64,000 bases of DNA from Magicicada septendecula (lineage: Eukaryota > Arthropoda > Insecta > Hemiptera > Cicadidae), in assembly GCA_034769895.1 (NCBI GenBank), contig CM068370.1, forward strand, positions 34,361,747 through 34,425,746, written 5' to 3'. This document shows positions 32,841 to 45,411 of the stretch, piece after piece. The notes beneath the pieces were generated by a model. It did not search any database. It saw only the letters and a list, made by a program, of their open reading frames with translations, and was not told the DNA's origin. A program made the translations under genes and the position numbers. The first letter of the stretch is position 1. Each line of letters starts with the position of its first letter.

Positions 32841-33580
32841 TTGTTATTAAAATTGTAATTATAAATATTAAAATTTTTATTTAACACATGTTTATTTCAT
32901 ATAAAGTTCTTTTATCATATATTAAGCGATTACAAGGCATTCCTGATTTTCACAAGAACGTAAATCAGCTGTTCTTGTGAAAACACATTCATCGCGAGAC
33001 TTGCCTCCATTACGTCAACTGCAATATTCCATTTAATCAGCGTGAAACCTTCACAAACTTCCAAGTACCTGAATTCCTTAAGGTACGTGGTGAAGTCGCC
33101 TCAAATTGTAAAAAAAAAGTAATTGACACATAATTAAGTTTTAGATTGAAAACTCACTCTCGCGCTATTTCAGAAGGCGTCTCTCGTATATTCCGCTGAG
33201 CTTTTTGCGCGAACAAGGTGGCGCCACGCAATCGTAATGAAAGTAATCTTATTAATGCAAAGCCAGGCCTGCTTACCCTTAACCCTTTCACTGAGCACAG
33301 ACTCTTGTTCAACACTGACTGTAAAAACACGTCTACCAATCTCGATGAATGGAATATTGTCGGGCAACTGGGAAAGAAAACGTTGCAGTTTTTTTTTTAA
33401 CGTACACCAATAAATCACTTCGTAATTAATTTATTTGGTATGTATAGGCCTACATGTATAAAGACGTGAGTATACGTTCATTCAGTCATTCGTCCGTTCG
33501 TGTGTGTGTGTGTGTGTGTGTGTGTGTACAGTATACACATTATCAAATATAATTTCTTCTGCAACTAGTTGTAATGTTAA
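32841..33580. other. intergenic with (TG)n
   Basis: No gene. A TG run of about 28 bp lies at 33499-33527. Confidence 0.4.
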
Positions 33581-33584
33581 TTAA

Positions 33585-34085
33585 TAAATTTTATTTGGTG
33601 TTCTGCTCAATGGCAGATCTTTTTTCTCCTTCTATGACACCCTCCATGGCAGTTGTAAGCAAGCAGTCTCTTCTTAAACAATGACCTATCTAATTCCTTT
33701 TCCTATTTACTATTACCTTTAGGATTCTTCTCTCTTCCCCTATTCTTCTTAAAACTTCATCATTCCTTACTTTATCAACCCACCTCACTTTTTCCACTGT
33801 TCGCCAAACCCACATCTCAAATGCTTCTAATCTTTTCTCATCCTCCTTCCTCAGTGTCCGTGTCTCTGCACCATATAAAGCAACGCTCCACACATAACAT
33901 TTGGCCAATCTTTTTCTTAAATTCTTATTAATTTTGCCACACAGCAGTTATTTCTTTCCTTAAATGCCTCTATCCGCTATAGCAATTCTTGCTCTAATTT
34001 CACGAGTGCAGGACATATCTTCACTTATCATGCTTTCAAGATATTTAAACAACTCCACCTGTTGTATTGCCCTGTCTTTATGTTT
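33585..34085 (-). pseudogene. LINE 3' fragment
   Basis: Broken minus-strand similarity to LINE ORF2 after the RT core: YLESMISEDMSCTREIRARI, then INKNLRKRLAKCYVWSVALY, GAETRTLRKEDEKRLEAFEM, WVWRTVEKVRWVDKVRN. The YLG-x-x-IS-D, K-Y-G-x-E-x-W and M-x-x-W-R landmarks are present with stops between them. The C-terminal GRPR segment is replaced by ILKVIVNRKRN. Another LINE clade than the 27390 copy. Confidence 0.7.
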
Positions 34086-34733
34086 AACTGTATACTACAG
34101 AACGTTAATGAAGTCAAATGAATTATTTATTTTCTAAGTGTTCTTTCCAACGTTGTTTGTGATCTTTTAATTTTTCATTGAAGTTGAAAACTTGTAACTC
34201 TTATGGCCTCATTCGTTATACAGTCAAGTTTTGAACAGCTTTTAACTCAAGGTTATTTTGTTTAAATCCGTAAAATAACGTTTCACACGTTCAACAAAAT
34301 AAACTAAACAAAGGAATGCGATCCTTAAGAAGTCCACACAACAAAAGAAAACGGAGAATTTACTGTACGTCTTTTCAAACTGTTGTATGAATTGGAGACG
34401 AAACAAGACGCAAGCTGACAATTTTTACCTCGCCATGTTAAAACCTCTTGTACCGTGTCCTCTATCCCACTTACCAACTGAAAATAACTATAGCTTTTGG
34501 TGATAGCAGCAAGTAAATTTAGAAGACAAAGTTGTTTACAGTTGACATCTGAGCGGGTTATCGGTGTTTGTCATCTACTGAAACTTTAGGAGCTCTGAAA
34601 CTTCTCAAATACTCTTAGCTTGTTCGTCGAGTCCACACTTGTTAACTTCAATTAAAAAACTCCCAGTGCGAAGAGTCGCTCAAGACGTTTATTTCGAATA
34701 TTGTAATAACAATTCTGCTTAAACAAAGTCTAC
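34086..34733. other. intergenic, nothing recognised
   Basis: No gene or repeat partner seen. Confidence 0.4.
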
Positions 34734-35185
34734 ACTATATATATATATATATATATGTAGGGTTGCTATAGCTAGTGCCGTCTCCCTTCCTTGAACCTGG
34801 CTTTCCAATCCTCCCGATGTTCCCATTGTCCTTCCTCCAGTCCTATACGTTGCATATATTCATCCACTTCGTCCCTCCAAGATCTTCTCGGTCTTCCTCT
34901 TTTTCTCCTTCCTAATGGAGTCCATTCCGTCACTTTGTTGATCCACCTATTTTGGGCTCTCAGGACATGACCGTACCACACCAGTCTTTTTTCTTCGATG
35001 TAGTCAATTACACTTCTTTCCGTTTCCATTCTTCTTCTGATCTCCTCGTTTGTTGTCGGTCTCCTCTCGTTATTCCACAGCACCTCCTCCAATATTCCTT
35101 CTCCATTGCAAGAATCTTTCCTTAATTCTTTTTGTTAATAACCCATCATTCCGCTGCATACATCATAATGCTTTGGACTATGGTC
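34734..35185 (-). pseudogene. LINE 3' fragment with (TA)n tail
   Basis: Minus frame 34772-35092 encodes a LINE ORF2 C-terminal tail: TNEEIRRRMETERSVIDYIE, EKRLVWYGHVLRAQNRWINK, RKRGRPRRSWRDEVDEYM and WKARFKEGRRH, then a stop. Upstream to about 35185 the similarity goes on in a broken frame (YAAE-x-WVINKK). The 3' end on the minus strand runs into a TA repeat (34734-34757), probably its tail. RT core absent. Confidence 0.75.
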
Positions 35186-37029
<1,844 letters not shown>

Positions 37030-37175
37030 TGTGGTCTAAAACGTTTAGTGGCAGTAATTAAAAAAAAAGTTTTCAGCAGATTAATTTTCAACAGAGATAC
37101 ATGTTCTTCAAGGTAATCCAAACGTTTGGAATGATATCAAATAAAAGAGGGAGGAGGAGAGGGATATATATTGTG
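37030..37175 (+). repeat. dispersed repeat R4, copy 1
   Basis: Matches 42917-43060: tgtggtctaaaacgt, ggcagta, aatccaaa-gtt, gatatcaaataaaagaggg and aggaggagagggatata. Confidence 0.6.
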
Positions 37176-37831
37176 CTGTAATTTATTTATAAATATTGTA
37201 ATTAAAATATTTAATTACAGATATTACTTTTTTTTTATCTGCTCATGAAAAGAAAGCTCTATCTCAGGGTTAACAATTATTAAGTTGATTTATATTATTT
37301 AATACTTAATATTTATATTTATTTAAATTATATTATATAATTTGATTTATATGATTTATTCTTTTCTTTAATCCGTACCAAATAACGTTAGTGTATAAAT
37401 TTTTTAATAAATAACAAGGTAAGAATATCTACCACATAAATGTAAATAGCTTGAATCTGAACTCTTCACAACTGCAACGGGTTCAATTCTAGTTGATGTT
37501 TATCATCTTAAAGGTAATGCTAGGCTTCGTGATCTGTTCCTTCTCTGGGATTTCTTATTAGATTAAATGTTGAATTATATTTTCTTCTATGACTATTACA
37601 TTGATACTTCTTCAGAATATCGAATTTTATTGTATTGACACTCAAACTATCTTCCAGTACAGGCTTCTTCTTTTAGTTCGGTGTTCTCTAAATGATATAC
37701 TCAGACTTCTTGAAATATTGTTGTTTATTAAGTTGTATACAAATTATGATTCTTTCAATGTTATAGATTTATAGTCTCGTATGTTTATTAAATTCCATAT
37801 CAATGTTAACTCCCTTCCTTTAAAAGTTTCG
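37176..37831. other. intergenic, nothing recognised
   Basis: Very AT-rich, no gene recognised. Confidence 0.4.
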
Positions 37832-38090
37832 TTTATTAAATACAAAATTAAACTCTTTTATAAAAATTAAACTCTTTTAATGTGTATCTTATTACATATA
37901 AAATTAGACTTTTTGATGTGGCTCTTCTTAAATATAAAATTAGACTTTTTGATGTGGCTCTTCTTAAATATAAAATTAAACTTTTTGATGTGTATCTTCT
38001 GAAATATAAAATTAAATTTTTTGATGTGGCTCTTTTTAAATATAAAATTAGACTTTATGATGTGTATCTTCTGAAATATAAAATTAAAGT
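37832..38090 (+). repeat. 36-bp tandem array
   Basis: About six to seven imperfect copies of a 36-bp unit around aaatataaaattagactt + tttgatgtggctctt. The length is a multiple of three, so both strands stay open (LLKYKIRLFDVA on plus, KKSHIKKSNFIF on minus). That is a consequence of the period and not evidence of a protein. Confidence 0.85.
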
Positions 38091-38527
38091 AAACAAATTT
38101 TCTTCTATTTGAATACAATTCAAATCTAACAATTTACAATTTGCCATTTAGATACCTAACTACATTCGTCACATCTTTCCATCATATGACTCCTAACGAC
38201 ATATATAATTTTATGAATTATTATTAATTACATTTATTTGCTTTTTTACATTATCCATATAATTAGTATATTTTAGATTACTATGCTATTAATATTTCAT
38301 TTTATTTGAATGTTTATTTCCAATTTAATATAATAATTGTCAACACATATTTCTTAATGCTGTTCTATATAATATTGGAGTCTACCTCTATGTTGGTCGT
38401 GACTAACACTCAGTTGTTTTGTTTACAATCCTAACATATGTTCATAATACTATTAATTTTATACATTGGCTTCTTCTAAAATTATTATTTTACTCTTATG
38501 TACTATGGTGTATTTTAACAGCAGTGC

Positions 38528-38569
<42 letters not shown>
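38091..38569. other. intergenic ending in (TA)n
   Basis: AT-rich sequence. A TA run of about 40 bp (38529-38570) abuts the PLE insertion. Confidence 0.5.
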
Positions 38570-38572
<3 letters not shown>

Positions 38573-39067
38573 CTATAATACTTATAACTATTTTACCTCA
38601 AGATGTATTTTTTCCTTTAGGGACATGTTTCGGGAGATCCTGTTCTCCCATCTTCAACCTTCGCCATCTTGCTTCTGGTGCAGTATTTGTGTGTTGGCTT
38701 TTGGATGTTATTATGGTGGTTTGTTGGTCTTTGGTCCTTCAATGTTGCATTATTGTGTGTGGTTGTGGTATCTGTTTTTGTATTTTGTGTATTTTCGATG
38801 TTGAGTGCTTTGAATATTGTGTCATGTTTTGTATTGGTTTGTATTTGTTCTGGTATTAATTTGTTTTGTGTTTTATGTTTGTAAATCTGTAAATTTTCCC
38901 AAATGTTCATTATGGTGCCTTTGTGTGGTATATGTTTTATTAGTGTTACATTGGTTATATCTGGGAATTCATGTCCTGTGTTTATTGCATGTGTGGCTAA
39001 ATTGGATTTATATATGTTTGGTTTTTTGTATGCATTTAGGTGTTCAAAATAACGTTTTTTCAGCTGT
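38570..39067 (-). repeat. inverted 3' end of PLE (P5 left arm)
   Basis: Reverse complement of 40159-40655, including the C-terminal PLE coding sequence (minus frame 38617-38910, identical in protein to plus frame 40313-40606), the terminal repeat and the hammerhead-like core. The switch to plus-sense coding sequence is at 39067/39068. This arm keeps the reading frame at a site where the right arm has lost two bases. Confidence 0.9.
38619..38660 (-). ncRNA. hammerhead-like element, P5 left arm
   Basis: Stem II GGGAGA/TCTCCC is a perfect 6-bp stem, followed by GAA, ACATGT and C. Stem I is AGG/CCT. The core begins T instead of C (C3 changed), which should weaken or abolish cleavage. Confidence 0.5.
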
Positions 39068-40350
39068 TAGCACAAAAACTAAAAAATAACCATCTAACAA
39101 ATAACCATCATAACATAAAAAATACATACGAATTAATAGACAAACTAAAAATAATAAATATAAATGAAAATACATTTTTCACATCATATGACATAACAAA
39201 CATGTACACTAATATCCCAGTAGAAGAAACAATTGACATAATAATAAACAAACTTATAGAACAAAATGAAAACAAACAATATATAACCGAAATAAAAAAT
39301 AGTCTCCAACTAATACTAAAACAAAATTACTTTGAATTTAATAGCAAAATTTATCAACAGCAAGAAGGTTTAGCAATGGGATCACCATTATCAAGCATAA
39401 TAGCAGAAATATTCCTACAACATATAGACACCAAAATACAAAATATCATAAAAACACATGACCCAGATGGCATATGGATAAGATATGTAGATGATGGACT
39501 ATATGTATCAAATAACAAAAACACAAATGCAGAGAACATACTGAAACAAATCAATAACATACATCCCAAAATACAATTCACAGAAGAAAAAGAAAAACAT
39601 AACAAAATCAACTATTTAGACATAACCATCACAAGATACAACAAACACATACAATATACAATATATAGAAAACCAACTTCCACTAACATCATTATACCTA
39701 ACCATTCTGACCACCCACCACAACATAAAATGGCAGCATTTTATTCGTTATTTAACAGAATGTACAAAATACCCCTAAACAAACAAGAAACTGACAAAGA
39801 AAGAAACATAATATACCAAATTGGTTATGCAAATGGATACAATAAAAATACTATGATCAAAATAGAAAATAAAATCAAATACAAAATAAAAACTGAACAA
39901 TTAAGAATTAATCAAACTGAACAACACATAAATAATAACAACAACAAAAAATGGGCCACATTCACATATATAAATAATAAAATGTCAAAACTAACAAAAC
40001 TATTTAAAAACACAGATATAAAAATAGCATACAAAACTAATAAAAATAAATTACAAAATCTAAATAACTCACACAACAAAGATAATACAACAACCAACGG
40101 TATATACAAAATTGAATGCCAAGATTGCAATAAATGTTATATAGGACAAACAAAAAAACAGCTGAAAAAACGTTATTTTGAACACCTAAATACATACAAA
40201 AAACCAAACATATATAAATCCAATTTAGCCACACATGCAATAAACACAGGACATGAATTCCCAGACATAACCAATGTAACACTAATAAAACATACCACAC
40301 AAAGGCACCATAATGAACATTTGGGAAAATTTACAGATTTACAAACATAA
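39068..40350 (+). pseudogene. 5'-truncated PLE: reverse transcriptase plus GIY-YIG endonuclease
   Basis: A long open frame beginning inside the RT domain. Visible motifs: TSYDITNMYTNIPVEE (motif A), GLAMGSPLSSIIAEIFL (motif B), IRYVDDGLYV (motif C, catalytic DD), KINYLDI and YRKPTSTN downstream, then the endonuclease GIYKIECQDCNKCYIGQTKK (GIY-YIG with its CxxC) and SNLATHAINTGHEF. The N-terminal half of RT is missing, replaced by the inverted 3' end. Near 40291-40297 two bases are missing compared with the left arm copy, so the last ~14 residues of this frame are out of register and the true C-terminus continues in frame 40313-40606 (MNIWENLQIYKHK). Non-autonomous remnant but young. Confidence 0.9.
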
Positions 40351-40655
40351 AACACAAAACAAATTAATACCAGAACAAATACAAACCAATACAAAACATG
40401 ACACAATATTCAAAGCACTCAACATCGAAAATACACAAAATACAAAAACAGATACCACAACCACACACAATAATGCAACATTGAAGGACCAAAGACCAAC
40501 AAACCACCATAATAACATCCAGAAGCCAACACACAAATACTGCACCAGAAGCAAGATGGCGAAGGTTGAAGATGGGAGAACAGGATCTCCCGAAACATGT
40601 CCCTAAAGGAAAAAATACATCTTGAGGTAAAATAGTTATAAGTATTATAGTATTA
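40351..40655 (+). repeat. PLE 3' end and terminal repeat (P5 right arm)
   Basis: Carries the remaining C-terminal frame to 40606 and the terminal repeat that mirrors 38570-38860. Confidence 0.8.
40563..40604 (+). ncRNA. hammerhead-like element, P5 right arm
   Basis: Stem I AGG/CCT, TTGAAGA in place of CTGATGA, one extra T, perfect 6-bp stem II with 6-base loop, GAA, ACATGT stem III, cleavage base C at 40601. Same C3 change as the left arm. Confidence 0.5.
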
Positions 40656-40853
40656 TATACATCAAGAAACGGACTGTAGCAGAAAGTGATTGATATATAT
40701 ATATATATATATATATTACTATAATACTTATAACTATTTTACTTCAAGATGTATTTTGTATATATATAAAAATACATCTTGAGGTAAAATAGTTATAAGT
40801 ATTATAGTATTATATACATCAAGAAACGGACTGTAGCAGAAAGTGATTGAAAA
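40656..40853. repeat. stacked PLE terminal scraps
   Basis: 40656-40693 (aaacggactgtagcagaaag) recurs at 40815-40853. Between them a TA run and an inverted pair (40716-40762 against 40768-40812, acttataactatttta / taaaatagttataagt) form a small hairpin. Looks like several abortive insertions of the PLE 3' end. Confidence 0.6.
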
Positions 40854-40903
40854 AAAATATATATATATATCCCTCAGTTAGAGAGATAGAGAGATCTATC
40901 TAT

Positions 40904-40906
<3 letters not shown>

Positions 40907-40989
<83 letters not shown>
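40907..40989 (+). repeat. (GA)n microsatellite
   Basis: Pure AG run of about 83 bp. Confidence 0.95.
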
Positions 40990-40990
<1 letters not shown>

Positions 40991-41584
40991 GGACGGACCG
41001 ACGGACAGCCAGGCAGAGAGATAGAGTGAGTGCAAATGCTTAATACCTAGCGGAACCAGAAACCGTGAGCCGGAAATCAGAGTGTCCTTCCTGAGACAGC
41101 GACCGGATGAACATACTACGCATTAAATTATTAATGCGACGAGATAAAGAATTATAATAAACGAACGGTCATCATTTGTTGGGAATTTCAAGCGTCATAG
41201 GGGACCAGCCCGCGGCTGGTCCCAAGAATGATTAATACAAGGAAATCACGCGTTAAAGCCAGAATCAAACAATTCATAATTCCCAGTACACTATGAATGA
41301 ATAAGAAGATATTAACACACTAAAACGAACGCGTAACGAATGCCCAAGTTTATTAGATTGCAAACGGTTTTCTCCATACAGACTCTTAGCATATAAAGAT
41401 GCACGGAAGAGACAAGACGGAAGTGAACTGGGCCACTTGATGGAAGACTGAGATATTAGTTTGTTAAATATTTTAGTTAAAAAACTATTTGCTTCGTAAT
41501 TTTTTTTGTAATGAAAAATCATCTACTATCAAAATTTACTCAGTAACAAATTTGGTTTCTGTCGGACTTTGAAAACAAATTGCA
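40990..41584. other. intergenic, nothing recognised
   Basis: No gene recognised. Confidence 0.4.
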
Positions 41585-42262
41585 GATGGGGATACATTTG
41601 TTAAATAAAATCTGCAAAGACTCTGGATTGCAGATATCCACACGTAAGACCAAGGTGATGGCTTTTCGTGGAACTGATCCCGTACGGGTAAAAATTATTA
41701 TAGATGGTACGGTCCTGGAACAAGTTAGCAATTTTTAATACCTGGGGTACAGTGTGTCTTATAATGCAAGCAACGACGTTGTGAATAAGTTGCATAAGTT
41801 CAACCTTATGTGCAGGTCCATTAGGCGACCCCTTAAGTAAGCAAATAAAGGAACACGCCTAAAATTCTACAAGGTGATGGCTCTTCTCACACTTCTTTAT
41901 GGGTCTGAGAATTGGACTTTAACGAAAGGCCAGACCAGTCGCATCCAAGCGGCTGAAATGAGATTTCTCAGGCACGTGGCAGGGTATACTCTCCATGATC
42001 ATAGAAGAAACACAGATATGCGGCGGGAACTGAATATTATGAGTATATTCGACAAGATTGGCTAAATTGTTGGGAACATCTTTGCCGAATGGATGACTGC
42101 CGCATCCCCAAACAACTCTGGTACTATAAGCCGAGGGGACGGAGAGGTGTGGGACGTCCGAAGAAGCGCTGGAGTGACCAGCTCCAATCTTTGCCTATTT
42201 GAGACCGGAAGAAACCATCCTTGATTATTATCCGTGAAGATGGTGATGATGATGATGAACAA
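41585..42262 (+). pseudogene. LINE 3' fragment with GAT tail
   Basis: Broken plus-strand match to LINE ORF2: ICKDSGLQISTRKTKVMAF, then a YLG-like YLGYSVSYNA, KFYKVMALLTLLYGSENWTL, TSRIQAAEMRFLRHVAGYTL and RRNTDMRRELNIMSIFDKI. This covers the end of RT palm/thumb and the post-RT region, with stops and frameshifts. It ends in gatggtgatgatgatgatg (42238-42257), a GAT-type tail. Confidence 0.8.
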
Positions 42263-42726
42263 ATTGGGTACTTCGTTCAAAATATTGAGCGAGTTCTCCA
42301 GCTCATTCAGCATACTACTCAAGATAATATTTTGTAAACTGGACAAAGATGCAATATGTTCAGTGTACAAGTTGCTCACAGCTCGTTAAGTGAATGTATC
42401 TGACTTGTACACGACTCAATGTTTGTAACCGCTAACTAGATGTTCTTGCTTACTAGGATAAGGCGTTGTCACCGACCTTTCTATTATTAAAATTAATAAT
42501 ACTTCCCAGTCACTCTTAAAATTTCTACGTTGTGGATGGTCTCTTTGTACTCCATACCTACAAAGAGCTGGCTGAGTTTATCAGTTATCACACTAACGTA
42601 TACGTAACATGCTTATGTAATAAGGAAGGCTGTTGTGAATCATCACTTTTATGTCTTCTTCAGCTTTTCCTTTCTTTAATGTCAAGGTAAGGTGACCTAC
42701 GTTAGTTTCAAAGGCTTAAATAATAA

Positions 42727-42745
42727 TAGTAGTAGTAGTAGTAGT

Positions 42746-42783
<38 letters not shown>

Positions 42784-42805
42784 TAGTAGTAGTAGGTTAG
42801 GTTAG

Positions 42806-42836
<31 letters not shown>

Positions 42837-42846
42837 GTTAGGTTAG

Positions 42847-42879
<33 letters not shown>

Positions 42880-42880
42880 C
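42727..42880 (+). repeat. compound (TAG)n/(CAG)n microsatellite with TTAGG blips
   Basis: TAG repeats with an AGC block, interrupted twice by taggttaggttagg (42793-42807 and 42834-42848). Confidence 0.9.
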
Positions 42881-42916
42881 ATACAAAATCTCCACTATAA
42901 AAACAAAGATCTAAAA

Positions 42917-43060
42917 TGTGGTCTAAAACGTATATAGGCAGTATTTGAATAACAGTTTTCAACCCTGTACCTCGTATACGAATTCTTTATTAATTTTCGT
43001 CAAACAAATCCAAATGTTGAAAAGGATATGAAATAAAAGAAGGAGGAGGATATATATATT
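42917..43060 (+). repeat. dispersed repeat R4, copy 2
   Basis: Partner of 37030-37175. Runs into PLE-type terminal sequence (tttttgctacagtccgtttc, the complement of the 40670-40690 motif). Confidence 0.6.
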
Positions 43061-43152
43061 CTAACTCTTTTTGCTACAGTCCGTTTCTTGATTTATATAA
43101 TATATTTATTATTTATATTGAAATTACTTCAAGATATTTCATTTTCCTTACT

Positions 43153-43194
43153 AGGAACATGTTTCGAGAGCTATTGTGCTCTCATCTTCAGCCT
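43153..43194 (-). ncRNA. hammerhead-like ribozyme, P6 left arm
   Basis: Stem I AGG/CCT, CTGAAGA (U7 changed, a tolerated position), extra T, stem II GAGAGC/GCTCTC (6 bp, 6-base loop), GAA, ACATGT stem III, cleavage base U. Confidence 0.6.
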
Positions 43195-43265
43195 TTGCGA
43201 TTCTGCTTCTAGTGGAGTACCTGTACCTGGTGAAGATAGGTACTTCACTAGAAGCAGAATCGTGA

Positions 43266-43307
43266 AGGCTGAAGATGAAAGCACAATAGCTCTCGAAACA
43301 TGTTCCT
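43266..43307 (+). ncRNA. hammerhead-like element, P6 right arm
   Basis: Same as the left arm with one A-C mismatch in stem II. Confidence 0.55.
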
Positions 43308-43673
43308 AGTAAGGAAAATAAAATATCTTGAAGTAATTTCAATATATTGCGACAACACAAATTACTAAACTATTGGCGCATAGGATATGATAGTATGTGT
43401 ATTTCAAATTACAAGTCTATATTGGAGGGTTTAAGATTATTTATTGTACAAACACAAGTTATAGTTTATATGGTATATTTGAAATGTACAGAATGTAATG
43501 TTTGATATAGAGTCTTTCTTTTAAAATGTTAAATAATGTTCATACGCAAGACGTGATACGTTACATAAGAAGACTCCCACGATGATGTTGTTGAAGAGAA
43601 GGGCCGGTCTTTGCGGTATAGATGGTTCGTCAGATGTGGCTTACAAATGACAGACGTTTCACCAGAAACGTTT

Positions 43674-43825
43674 ACAGCTGGGCTGGCGTCCTGTAACAGC
43701 TGGGCTGGTCCTATAACAGCTGGGCTGGTGTCCTATAACAGCTGGGCTGATGTCCTATAACAGCTGGGCTGATGTCCTATAACAGCTGGGCTGATGTCCT
43801 GTAACAGCTGGGTTGATGTCCTGCA
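43674..43825 (+). repeat. 22-bp minisatellite inside LTR1
   Basis: Seven units of acagctgggctgatgtccta(ta), one with a 2-bp deletion. Identical arrays occur at 50088-50239 and 56503-56654 in the other LTRs. Confidence 0.9.
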
Positions 43826-43871
43826 ATTCCCACGATGAATCCGACACTTCGCACACAACGGTACTACGGAT

Positions 43872-43896
43872 TTTATTACTCGCCAAACTTATATAG
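43872..43896 (-). promoter_or_regulatory. LTR core promoter and polyadenylation signal
   Basis: CTATATAA on the minus strand (43889-43896) followed 12 bp downstream by AATAAA (43872-43877). This is the arrangement of an LTR with a short R region. Same elements at 50303-50310 and 56718-56725. Confidence 0.6.
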
Positions 43897-44998
43897 AGTT
43901 TAAGACCAAGTAATATCTCAGGTGACAGTGAGTTTAATCAATAACGGTATATTGAGCTTATACCTCTCCGGCTTCTTCAAGTGTTCTCGCGAATACCAAG
44001 GTCTACCGCGATCAGCAGACCACCCTATGAGGAAATCTTGCACTAGCACGGAAACGTCTTGATGGAACTATTGCGTAACAATTAATGATACTGTCACTGC
44101 GGAAAATCTCGCACAGTGATACAGTTACACTCACTTCTTACACACGTAAGACTACAATATTAATATCGTGTGTAAAGATATAAAATCAATTGTTATGCGT
44201 CACACGCGTTACTATCCCCGAAAAGTCTTAACAAATCCTTGCAAGCGGTAGAGTCTTGTACAAGGATTGTATGTACCGTTCGCGGTAGCAGCAGTGAAGA
44301 ACTGCTTGTAATTTTACGCACAATGCGTTAAAACACTGATGTGTGCAAATGTACTACACACACAGTTCTGAGTCTTCCCGTTTCACTAACGACGAATAGT
44401 TTTTACAACACCTTGCAAGCGGTAGAATCTTGTACAAGGAGTGCACGTTCCGTTCGCGGTAGATGGCCTAGAAGAACTGCCTGTGTAACGACAGGCTAAG
44501 AAAATTTCCAACCACCAGTCCGCATTCTATTGGTGGATGGAAGTCACATGGTTAGTATAAATGACCATGCACTTTTCATGCAGTAGAGTGCATTTACTTT
44601 GTAACAGCATGCATAGCGGTAATCAGACTACACGTATCTCATGCATGACTGCCTACATACTAATAATATACATGAACGTAAACAATAGTCCGACAGGTAT
44701 AGGGATTGTAGCGATACACATGTCTCAGTTCAGCTAATGTCAAAACAACGATAATACTTCACGCACCGCCCGGGAAACGTTTCCCACTCGCGCACGCGCG
44801 CACATTTCCACTAACACAGTACATGAATAACCATAAATAATAATGTACAGTTTTTCTAAACTAAACCCTTAACCTTACTAAATACAATTGATAACAACCA
44901 AACTTAACCATCTACCAATATAATATGAATGTCCATTGTCTGTGTAATATATGAACTTGCCCCGCCTATCATGATCCTGTGATTCGTTGCAGGATTAA

Positions 44999-45009
44999 CT
45001 CCTTCCCGC
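44999..45009 (-). promoter_or_regulatory. polypurine-tract candidate, copy 1
   Basis: GCGGGAAGGAG on the minus strand, 7 bp before the 3' LTR. The corresponding site in copy 2 is 51413-51423. Confidence 0.45.
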
Positions 45010-45411
45010 ATAAAAAAAAAATTTTTTTTTTTAGTTAACTAACAAAAAATAAAAAAATTTTTTTTTCCATATAACCAAAACAACTTCTTAATCCTGAAAT
45101 AACAATAATACCCTCGAACAAAAATCAAATAAACATCCTCAATTAATACTAACATTTCCAACTGTCACTTTGACAGAAGCATCAAATCAAAAGACACGTG
45201 GTAACCTTCAAACCAAAACAAACACACATGTTCTTGACACACAGATAACGACATCTTATGCAGGGTCATAGGGTACACAGACAACATTTCTTATCAAAAC
45301 TAGATTATTGTTCATTCACAGAGCCATCTTACATACAACATTTAAACCTGAATTGACATATTTAAATCACTACACATTCTTACCCCTATATCCTGACATT
45401 TATTTCTGAGT

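Larger units (their letters stand above)
43085..43347. repeat. palindromic PLE-like unit P6
   Basis: Left arm 43117-43226 and right arm 43240-43347 are inverted copies (gaaattacttcaagatattt, cttactaggaacatgtttcg and its complement, agattctgcttctagtg). It is cut at 43347 by the LTR of the tandem Gypsy array; AT-rich sequence at 57821 onward probably holds the remainder. Confidence 0.8.
43348..44991 (-). repeat. LTR1 of array B (3' LTR of copy 1)
   Basis: Carries a 22-bp minisatellite (43674-43825), a TATA box and polyadenylation signal, and an internal direct duplication with ~174-bp spacing (ccttgcaagcggtagag near 44237 and again near 44411). Confidence 0.93.

Noticed and set aside
42793..42848. 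TTAGG-like units, the arthropod telomere repeat
   Set aside because: Only about two and a half units each time, inside a TAG microsatellite; a chance product of the repeat rather than interstitial telomere.
43674..43825. Regular 22-bp direct repeats resembling a CRISPR array
   Set aside because: Units are contiguous with no unique spacers, and they lie in a eukaryotic LTR. It is a minisatellite.
44992..45411. Possible env gene making array B a retrovirus-like errantivirus
   Set aside because: Only about 420 bp lie between the polyprotein stop and the LTR, and no glycoprotein-like frame is present.
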